This document shows positions 26,055 through 32,548 of a stretch of 32,548 bases of DNA, in pieces. A model generated the notes under the pieces. It was not told the origin of the DNA. It was given only the letters and a program-made list of their open reading frames with translations, and ran no database searches. Made by a program: the position numbers and the translations under genes. The stretch is from an uncultured Clostridia bacterium. Its GTDB lineage: Bacteria > Bacillota > Clostridia > TANB77 > CAG-508. Position 1 is the first letter of the stretch. Every line of letters starts with the position of its first letter. The stretch spans positions 1 to 32,548 of the forward strand of contig CANQJH010000020.1 in NCBI GenBank assembly GCA_947624195.1, in the 5' to 3' direction.

Positions 26055-26241
26055 TATCGTCAAGTAACTTACTTGACGATATATTCATATATGTATTTTA
26101 TACTAAAAAATAAACAAAATCAACACATTAAACAAATTTTTTATATTAATAAAATTGAAAATATAAAAAGTCTGCAAAGTGTTGATTTCAATGCATAACC
26201 TCAAAAGTTAAATTATCATTAAGTAAGTTACTTAATGATAA
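26055..26241. repeat. Palindrome-bounded ~187-bp element C, upstream of pilin C
   Basis: Left palindrome 26055-26081 (core AAGTAACTTACTT) and right palindrome 26213-26241 (core AAGTAAGTTACTT), exact reverse complements. Minus-strand promoter-like pair TTGATT (26118-26123), 17 bp, TAAAAT (26095-26100). The left stem has GTCAAGT/ACTTGAC where A and D have GTTAAGT/ACTTAAC, a compensatory base-pair change. Confidence 0.75.
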
Positions 26242-26257
26242 TTAATGGAGGATAAAA

Positions 26258-27833
26258 ATGCAAAAGATAATGGGAAACAAAGGAATAACGCTAGTTGCTT
26301 TAGTAGTAACAATAGTAATTATGTTGATTTTAGCTGGAGTAACAATAGGATTAGTAACGGGAGAAAATGGATTATTTAAAATGGCAAGTCAAACTGTAGA
26401 GAAATATAAGACTGCTCAAACTGAAGAAGAAAGTACAATGCAAGAATTAGTAGATGAATTACATAGAATAATAGGCAAAGGAAAAGATGACAAAACACCA
26501 GGAGAGATAACAGGAGAAGGAACAGAAGCAAAACCATTTTTAATAGAAAGCATAGAGGATTTAGTTGTTTTCTCAAATAATGTAAATTCTGGAACAACAT
26601 ATGAAAATCAAGTAGTAAAGTTAGCAGTAAATTTAGACTTCCAATCAGAAGATTCTTACGTAGATTATAAAACTACAACTTATGGAGATATAAACGGAAC
26701 CAATGGAGCAGAAGAATTAAAAACAGAACTAACAACGGGAACAGGATTTAAAACAATAGGAGATCTTAACAAAAAGTTTTATGGTACCTTTGACGGACAA
26801 AATAGAACAATAAGTAATTTGTATATAAATGTAGCAAAAAATTATAAGGGATTATTTGGATATGTTGGAAATAAGGCAAGCATAAAAAATTTAACAATAA
26901 CAGACGCAAATATAAATTGTGAAGCACTATATATAGGAACATTAGCAGGATATGTAGATGGGGGAACAATTGAAAATATAAAAGTAATTAACGGAGTGGT
27001 AAAAGGTAATCGTTGTGTAGGAGGAATTGTAGGATTGTCTCAGACTAAAACCACAATAAAAAATTGTACCAACAGCAGTGACGTAACAGCCAATGGACTA
27101 TTAAGTACTGATAATCAATATCACTCTGACGTAGGAGGAATATTAGGAGTTTGTAGCAATGGTACAATAATGAATTGTTATAATAAAGGACAAATAAATT
27201 CTTTAAAGGGTAGTGCTATTGGAGGCATAATGGGTGTTGTAAATGGTGTTTCAATAATAGATTCTTGTTTTAATGAGGGGAAGATAGGGGATTTAATAAA
27301 AAAGGATAACTTTGTTGCAATAGGAGGTATTGCTGGGGATTTGCAAAATTCAAAAGTATTTAAATGTTATAATGTGGGAGAAATAAGTGGTGTATCTAGT
27401 GTTTGTGGAATAGTAGGAGGTTCAGGATGGAACTCAACAGTATATATAGAAAATTGCTATAATATGGGTGTAGTAACAGCAATTCAAGGGAATGTAGCAG
27501 GAATAACTTATATATCTCCAACAACAACAGGTAGCGAAATAAAAAATTGCTACAATACTGGAATAGTAAATGCAACAGTAGCAATAAATAGCAATATTCG
27601 GAAGTATTGTAGGGACAGGAAATGAAGAAAATACAAAAGTCGAAAATTGCTATTATTTAAATGGAACATGTACAGGCGGAATAAACGGAAAAGATACAGA
27701 TGGAACAGTAAAAAAAGAACAAGGAGAAATGATAACTGAAGCATTTGTAAATTCACTTAATAGTGGAAGTGACGAAAAGCCTTGGAGAAAAGGCACGGAA
27801 TATCCAGTATTATCATGGCAAATTAAAGAATAA
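26258..27833 (+). CDS. Pilin C: type IV pilin-like GLUG-repeat surface protein, +1 frameshift at CGG 27599
   Basis: About 524 residues if shifted. The start is ATG 26258 after TGGAGG. The prepilin-like N-terminus reads MQKIMGNKG then ITLVALVVTIVIMLILAGV. Frame 0 runs through the conserved domain and GLUG repeats to ATT CGG at 27596-27601 and stops at 27625. The +1 frame from 27600 is open for 77 codons to TAA 27833 and encodes the family tail (NCYYLNGT, GGINGKDTDGT, EEF-type helix, KPW, YPVLSWQ). The repeat region differs strongly from the other copies while the N-terminal ~200 residues are close. Alternative: truncated surface protein. Confidence 0.78.
27596..27605 (+). promoter_or_regulatory. 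+1 frameshift site (ATT CGG A) in pilin C
   Basis: ATTCGGAAGT, with CGG 27599-27601 in frame 0. The +1 frame begins GGA AGT ATT GTA and is conserved to the end of the gene. Confidence 0.7.
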
Positions 27834-27867
27834 TGTAATGTATATATAAAATAAAAAACTAAACAGT

Positions 27868-27959
27868 TTGAAAAAGTACCAGCAAAAACCTTGAAAAAGT
27901 ACCAATAAAAATCTTGAAAAAATACCAATGAAATGCTTGAAATTTGGTCAATAAAATGT
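27868..27959 (+). repeat. 23-bp direct repeats before ATPase 2 (three copies plus a partial fourth)
   Basis: TTGAAAAAGTACCA-type units start at 27868, 27891, 27914 and (diverged) 27937, exactly 23 bp apart, about two helical turns. The fourth unit supplies the -35 of the ATPase 2 promoter. They look like operator iterons for autoregulation. Confidence 0.75.
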
Positions 27960-27965
27960 TACAAT
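27937..27965 (+). promoter_or_regulatory. Promoter of ATPase 2
   Basis: TTGAAA (27937-27942), 17-bp spacer, TACAAT (27960-27965), 28 bases before the ATG. The -35 is the start of the last 23-bp repeat. Confidence 0.72.
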
Positions 27966-27993
27966 ATTAAAAGAAACAATAAAGGAGGATTTT

Positions 27994-29262
27994 ATGGCAC
28001 TTACAAAGGAAGGTTATAAGAAAAGAATTATAGATGAAAAAATAGAAAAAAATTTAAAAATATTTGGGGCAATAAGCATAGAAGGACCAAAATGGTGTGG
28101 AAAGACATGGACATCATTAAATCACGCAAATTCAGTAGTGTATCTTAATAATGTTAGTAATAACTTTAATGAAAGAAGTTTAGCACGAATGAACGTAGAT
28201 TTAATATTAAATAAAGAATATCCAGAGCTAATTGATGAGTGGCAAGAAGTTCCCGCAATTTGGGATGGAATACGTTTTAAATGTGATGAAGATAAAAAAA
28301 GGGGAAAATACATTCTAACAGGCTCAGCAACTCCTGTTACCAAAGATATACATCATTCTGGAGCTGGAAGAATTGCTAGAATGAAGATGTATACGATGTC
28401 ATTATACGAATCTGGAGATTCAAGTGGAGATGTTTCTCTACAAGACTTATTTAAAAATAAAGTTAAAGACAAATTAACAGGAAAAGTGGATTTGGCAAAG
28501 ATAATATACTACATCATAAGAGGTGGATGGCCACAAAGCATAGGAACTACTGAAGAAGAGGCACTTGCAATAACACAAAATTATATAAATGATGTGCTTA
28601 ACTTTGATATTTCTAATATTGATGAAATAACACGAGACATCAATAAAATGAGAATAATATTACGCGAATTAGCGAGAAATGAAAGTACAATAGTAAATAA
28701 TAATACAATAATAAATGATGTAAACGAAGATGGTGACATAGCTAGCAAGAATACAGTATTGGGATATATTGATGTATTAGAAAAATTACATTTAATAGAA
28801 AATCAAGTAGCATTTAGCACTAATTTGCGTTCAAGTAGTAGAGTTGGCAAATCTGCCAAAAGACACTTCACTGATCCATCTTTGGTATGCGGAATACTAG
28901 GATTAACATCAAAGAGTTTAATAAATGATGTCAATTTCCTTGGATTTTTATTTGAAGCACTTTGCGAAAGAGATTTAAGAATTTATATAGAAAGTTATAA
29001 TGGAAACTTATATCATTTTAGAGATAATACAACAGGATTAGAAGTTGACTCTATAGTAGAAATGCCAGATGGAGAATACGGAGCAATTGAAATAAAACTC
29101 GGAACTGATAAAATTGAAGAAGCAGCAAAAAATTTACTAAGATTTAATGAGGTAGTAAAAAAGAAACCCAAATTTTTATGCATAATTAGTGGTTTAAATG
29201 AAGCAATCATTAAAAGACCAGATGGAATATATGTAATACCTATTACAGCATTAAAAAATTAA
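27994..29262 (+). CDS. ATPase 2: AAA_14/DUF4143 family ATP-binding protein
   Basis: 422 residues; AAAGGAGG lies five bases before the ATG. Walker A is GPKWCGKT (31-38), Walker B-like ELIDEWQEV near residue 78, and a sensor-like YILTGSATP near residue 106. The C-terminal half is DUF4143-like and ends with a nuclease-like strand pattern (GLEVDSIVEM, then YGAIEIKLG). It is a distant relative of ATPase 1, from a different subfamily, in the equivalent slot between two pilin paralogues. The function of the family is not known; the iterons in front suggest tight regulation. Confidence 0.88.
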   Translation: MALTKEGYKKRIIDEKIEKNLKIFGAISIEGPKWCGKTWTSLNHANSVVYLNNVSNNFNERSLARMNVDLILNKEYPELIDEWQEVPAIWDGIRFKCDEDKKRGKYILTGSATPVTKDIHHSGAGRIARMKMYTMSLYESGDSSGDVSLQDLFKNKVKDKLTGKVDLAKIIYYIIRGGWPQSIGTTEEEALAITQNYINDVLNFDISNIDEITRDINKMRIILRELARNESTIVNNNTIINDVNEDGDIASKNTVLGYIDVLEKLHLIENQVAFSTNLRSSSRVGKSAKRHFTDPSLVCGILGLTSKSLINDVNFLGFLFEALCERDLRIYIESYNGNLYHFRDNTTGLEVDSIVEMPDGEYGAIEIKLGTDKIEEAAKNLLRFNEVVKKKPKFLCIISGLNEAIIKRPDGIYVIPITALKN

Positions 29263-29265
29263 TAT

Positions 29266-29455
29266 AAAATGTCGTTAAGTTATTAACTTAACGACATTTT
29301 ATATATGTATTTTATACTAAAAAATAAACAAAATCAACACCTTGAACAAATTTTTTATATTAATAAAATTGAAAACATAAAAAAACTGCAAAGCGTTGAT
29401 TTCAAAGGATAACCTCAAAAATAAAATTATCATTAAGTTAATAACTTAATGATAA
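29266..29455. repeat. Palindrome-bounded ~190-bp element D, upstream of pilin D
   Basis: Left palindrome 29266-29300 (core AAGTTATTAACTT) and right palindrome 29427-29455 (core AAGTTAATAACTT), exact reverse complements and different from copies A-C. Minus-strand promoter-like pair TTGATT (29332-29337), 17 bp, TAAAAT (29309-29314). The left palindrome doubles as a terminator-like structure four bases after the ATPase 2 stop. Confidence 0.75.
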
Positions 29456-29484
29456 AAATAAAAATTGGAGAGGTGCAAAAGATA

Positions 29485-31045
29485 ATGAAGAACAAAGGAA
29501 TTACACTAGTTGCTTTAGTAGTAACTATAATAATTATGTTGATTTTAGCAGGAGTAACAATAGGATTAGTAACAGGAGAAAATGGGCTATTTAAGATGGC
29601 ACAGCAAGGAGTAGACCAATATAAAACATCACAGAAAAATGAAGAAAGTACAATGCAAGAAATATCTGATGAACTATATGGATTAATAGGAAAAGGAAAA
29701 GATGATAAAACACCAGGCAAGATAACTGGAGAAGGAACAGAAGAAAAGCCATTTTTAATAGAAAGTATAGAAGATTTAGTACAATTTTCAAATAAAGTAA
29801 ATGCAGGAACAACATATGAAAATCAAATAGTAAAATTAGCAGTAAATTTAGACTTCCAGTCAGAAGACTCATATGTAGATTATACAACTACATTCTTTGG
29901 AGATGTAAATGGAGCAAATGGAGCAGAAGAATTAAAAACAGAATTAACAACAGGAACAGGTTTTAAATCAATAGGAAATGATAAACAACAATTTAAGGGA
30001 ATCTTTGATGGACAAAATAGAACAATAAGTAATTTGTATATTAATGTAGCGGAAAACTATAAAGGTTTATTTGGATATGTAGGAAGTAATGGAACAATAA
30101 AAAATTTAACAATATCAAATACAGATATAAATTGTGAAGCACGATATATAGGAACATTAGCAGGATATGTAAATGGAGGAACAATTGAAAATGTAAAAAT
30201 AAACAAAGGAACAATAATGGGAAATCAAAGTGTAGGAGGGATAATAGGATATTGTAATAATAAATCAACAGTAAATGATTGTGCTAATAGTAGTAATGTA
30301 ACTGCGAATGGAGTATTTAGTGGTGACAACCAATATCACGCTGAAGTAGGCGGTATAGCAGGCAATTGTAACAATAGTACGATAATGAACTCCTATAATG
30401 TAGGACAAATAAATGTGGTTAAAGGTATATGTGTAGGAGGAATAGCAGGTGCCTCAATAAATAATTCAATAATTGACTCTTGCTTCAATGAAGGGAAAAT
30501 AGGAGATTTAATAAAAGGTAGTGATGTTTATCAAGTAGGAGGTATTTCAGGAGCTCTGTATAGTAATGCAAAAATAATGAAATGCTATAATACAGGGATT
30601 GTAAATGGAGACTTATATGTTGGTGGAATAACAGGATTTGTAGGATATAATTCAGCAGCATATATTGAAAATTGCTACAATACTGGAAACATAACGTCAA
30701 TTCAAGGATCTATAGGAGGGATATGTTATGTAACGAGTAGTACAACAAGTAGCGAAATATCGAACTGTTATAATGTGGGTAATGTGAGTGTAACAGCAGC
30801 AACAAACGAAGCTATTCGGAAGTGTTGTAGGAACAGCTATCGAAAGTAAAACTACAGTAACAAATTGTTACTATTTAAGCGAAACATATGAAGGGGGAAT
30901 AAATAAAAAAGATACCGCTGGAACAATAAAAAAAGAAAAAGGAGAAATGACAACACAAGAATTTGTAAATTTATTAAACAATGGAAGTGAAGAAAAGCCT
31001 TGGAAAATAGGTAAAGAGTATCCAATACTATCGTGGCAAAATTGA
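29485..31045 (+). CDS. Pilin D: type IV pilin-like GLUG-repeat surface protein, +1 frameshift at CGG 30817
   Basis: About 519 residues if shifted. The start is ATG 29485 (MKNKG), with GGAGAGGTG upstream and alignment to the other copies; a longer frame from 29449 begins inside the right palindrome. Frame 0 ends at TAA 30849. At ATT CGG (30814-30819) the +1 frame from 30818 is open for 75 codons to TGA 31045 and encodes the family tail with its own substitutions (NCYYLSET, EGGINKKDTAGT, KPWKIGKEYPILSWQN). The tail has diverged by many bases from A, B and C with no stop or further indel. Confidence 0.78.
30814..30823 (+). promoter_or_regulatory. +1 frameshift site (ATT CGG A) in pilin D
   Basis: ATTCGGAAGT, with CGG 30817-30819 in frame 0; the preceding codons (GAA GCT) differ from those in A and C. 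Confidence 0.7.
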
Positions 31046-31113
31046 TATGTTGCTGTAAAGTAGATAAATGAAAAAATGTTTAATAGGTTGAGTCAATAAT
31101 AAATATAATTATT

Positions 31114-31153
31114 AAAAATATTGTCAAGTGAAAAAGTTTGACGATATTTTTTT
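31114..31153 (+). terminator. Terminator after pilin D
   Basis: A 14-bp stem with one G-U pair (from 31114 and from 31138), A-rich loop and T-run; counterpart of the terminator after pilin B. The gap 31046-31394 otherwise holds only the Rpn 2 promoter and leader. Confidence 0.85.
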
Positions 31154-31236
31154 GTATATTTTATAATGAAAAATAATTTATTCGTTTAGAAATGAAATTT
31201 TGTCGAAAAAAGTCAAATGCTGTAGTACGATTTATG

Positions 31237-31265
31237 TTGACAAATGGTAAAATATGTCATACAAT
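31237..31265 (+). promoter_or_regulatory. Promoter of Rpn gene 2
   Basis: TTGACA (31237-31242), 17-bp spacer, TACAAT (31260-31265), the same as at Rpn 1 although the leader around it has diverged. Confidence 0.8.
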
Positions 31266-31394
31266 AAAAATATTATTTCTAGTATATTTTATATTCTTTT
31301 ATTTATTTAATTCATTTTGAAAGGAGTGATATAAAACTTTTAATATCTAGAATAATCCCAAAAACTATAAAAACATATTTAGGAGGAAAAGCGT

Positions 31395-32333
31395 ATGGAA
31401 GAAACTGAAAACGAAGAAAATACAAAAAGCAAAACAAATGAAAAGAACATTAAATTAAACAAAGGGAAAAAACTTTTGAAGCCAAAAATAGATATAGTCT
31501 TTCAAAGTTTATTTAGTAAAAATAACGAAGAAATAACAAAGAATTTTGTAGAAGTATTGTTAGAAGAGAAAATAAAAAATATAAAAATAAATAATAACAA
31601 AGAAATAATAAGAGAAAAACCAAATGATAAATTAGGAGTATTAGATTTGCAACTAGAGATAAACGAAACAGAGAAAGTAGATGTAGAGATACAATTAGTA
31701 AAGAAAGACAATTTCATAAAGAGACTAGTATGGTATTTGTCAAAGCTATACAGTGACCAAATAAAAATCGGAGAAGACTATGGAGAAATAAAAAGAGTAG
31801 TGCTAGTAGCAATAATAGACTTTGAATTAGAAGAAACAAAAGATATAGAAGAAATGGAAACAATATGGAAGTTAATAGAGACGAAAAACCGTGAAAAGAT
31901 ATTGACAGAGAACTTTGAATTACGTATAATAAATATGAAGAAAGCGAAAAAGATGTATGAGAGAAATAAAAAAGATGAGAAAGCACAGTGGATGTTATTT
32001 ATAGATGATCCAAATTCAGAGGAGGTGAGTCAAATCGTGAAAGAAAATGAAGAAATTAAAGAAGCAGTAATAAAGGTACAAGAGATGACAGAAGATGAGA
32101 AAATGGAAAGGATAGCGTTTTTAAGACAAAAAGCAATAAGTGATGAAAAGGCTTCAATGAGGACAGGAGAACGAATTGGTGAAGAAAGAGGAAAGAAAAT
32201 TGGAAAACTTGAAAGAACTGAAGAAATAGTAAAATCAATGTTAGAAGACAATGTAGGAGATGAACTAATAAAAAAGTATACCCAAATAACTCAAGAGGAA
32301 TTAGAGGAAATTAAAAATGAAGTAGAGAAGTGA
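31395..32333 (+). CDS. Rpn 2: Rpn-family PD-(D/E)XK nuclease / putative transposase
   Basis: 312 residues. DNA of the first ~760 bases is identical to Rpn 1, including the nuclease core with LDLQLEI and VDVEIQL. The two part near codon 256, where Rpn 2 gains an insert (GKKIGKLERTEE) and a different C-terminal helix. Upstream and downstream flanks differ by about one base in ten, so the identical block suggests gene conversion or selection against change in the nuclease. AGGAGG precedes the ATG. Confidence 0.88.
   Translation: MEETENEENTKSKTNEKNIKLNKGKKLLKPKIDIVFQSLFSKNNEEITKNFVEVLLEEKIKNIKINNNKEIIREKPNDKLGVLDLQLEINETEKVDVEIQLVKKDNFIKRLVWYLSKLYSDQIKIGEDYGEIKRVVLVAIIDFELEETKDIEEMETIWKLIETKNREKILTENFELRIINMKKAKKMYERNKKDEKAQWMLFIDDPNSEEVSQIVKENEEIKEAVIKVQEMTEDEKMERIAFLRQKAISDEKASMRTGERIGEERGKKIGKLERTEEIVKSMLEDNVGDELIKKYTQITQEELEEIKNEVEK
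32037..32333 (+). CDS. Possible internal start product of Rpn 2 (RpnS-like, 98 residues)
   Basis: The same AGGAGGTGA (32020-32028) and in-frame GTG (32037, codon 215) as in Rpn 1. The product carries the diverged C-terminal tail, so the two loci would make different small proteins beside an identical nuclease domain. Confidence 0.5.
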   Translation: MKENEEIKEAVIKVQEMTEDEKMERIAFLRQKAISDEKASMRTGERIGEERGKKIGKLERTEEIVKSMLEDNVGDELIKKYTQITQEELEEIKNEVEK

Positions 32334-32375
32334 TAAATTAATATATAACTAAGTGGCAAATAATAAATAAAAAAG

Positions 32376-32470
32376 TATCGTCAAGTAACTTACTTGACGA
32401 TATATTCATATACCTATTTTATACTAAAAAATACACAAAATCAAGACTTTGTGTATTTTTATTTTATAAA
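32376..32470. repeat. Left half of a fifth palindrome element (E)
   Basis: Left palindrome 32376-32402 (core as in element C), then the conserved minus-strand promoter-like pair (TTGATT 32439-32444, 17 bp, TAAAAT 32416-32421). Similarity to element A ends near 32470 and no right palindrome is seen to 32548. A 9-bp hairpin (32431-32439 with 32448-32456) with T-rich sequence after it could terminate the Rpn 2 transcript. 32471-32548 holds nothing I recognise. Confidence 0.65.
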
Positions 32471-32548
32471 TAGTTACAGGATAATGGTTTTAATAAAGAA
32501 AAATACTGAAAGTTAGTTATTGTAATTGTTTTGCAACAAAAAATTAAT

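Noticed and set aside
27868-27959. CRISPR-like array
   Set aside because: The 23-bp units are directly abutting with no spacers, and there are no cas genes.
29449-29484. Longer N-terminus for pilin D
   Set aside because: The extra codons come from the right palindrome and ribosome binding site; ATG 29485 aligns with the other pilins.
5662-30823. The four frame breaks as sequencing or assembly errors
   Set aside because: They are not in homopolymers, all coincide with in-frame CGG in two gene families, and the same TTCGG or CTCGG strings elsewhere are read without error when out of frame.

Overview
The window looks like a low-GC Gram-positive bacterium, probably an uncultured gut-type member of the Clostridia. 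It is very AT-rich, has strong AGGAGG ribosome binding sites, uses TTG and GTG starts, carries sigma-A-type promoters with 17-bp spacers, and holds Firmicutes families (type VIIb secretion, DUF4176, GLUG pilin-like surface proteins, Rpn nucleases, AAA/DUF4143 ATPases). TAA, TAG and TGA all act as stops.

Layout. 1-400: the 3' end of a group II intron, then tRNA-Arg(ACG) on the minus strand. 400-2868: a membrane protein of unknown role and a YbhN/MprF-type flippase-like protein. 2951-12873: a type VII secretion locus (tandem WXG100 protein, helical partner, a large effector with a C-terminal ADP-ribosyltransferase domain, two DUF4176-type proteins, EssC, EsaB). 13105-15746: tRNA-Pro(TGG), an autoinhibited Fic protein, a carboxymuconolactone decarboxylase/cupin protein and a TcdA-like E1 enzyme. 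16090-19728: an MMPL/RND protein with a large modular extracytoplasmic insert. 19712-32548: an array in which four paralogous pilin-like GLUG proteins alternate with accessory genes in the order pilin A, ATPase 1, pilin B, Rpn 1, pilin C, ATPase 2, pilin D, Rpn 2. A related ~190-bp noncoding element precedes each pilin gene.

Main discovery candidate: an in-frame CGG codon marks a +1 frameshift. By my reading, the roughly 9,400 codons of supported coding sequence contain exactly four in-frame CGG codons: one in the type VII effector (5665-5667) and one in each of pilins A, C and D (21280, 27599, 30817). At all four, the protein continues in the +1 frame: the effector reaches its ADP-ribosyltransferase domain and the pilins reach the conserved C-terminal tail that pilin B, which lacks CGG, encodes without a shift. 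CGG trinucleotides lying out of frame are common and cause no shift. This points to CGG being unassigned or starved in this organism and used as a +1 recoding signal. The window's tRNA-Arg(ACG) would not be expected to read CGG.

Second candidate: the ~190-bp elements before the pilin genes are bounded by two palindromes. In each of four copies the centre of the left palindrome is the exact reverse complement of the centre of the right one, while centres differ between most copies. Each also holds a conserved promoter-like pair with a 17-bp spacer pointing away from the pilin gene. This is what promoter inversion cassettes with private crossover sequences would look like, all in the OFF orientation, although terminator or MITE explanations remain open.

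Third: both Rpn genes contain a perfect internal Shine-Dalgarno and in-frame GTG start for a C-terminal product, matching the intragenic antitoxin arrangement known for Rpn nucleases. Their nuclease parts are identical at DNA level while the tails and flanks have diverged.
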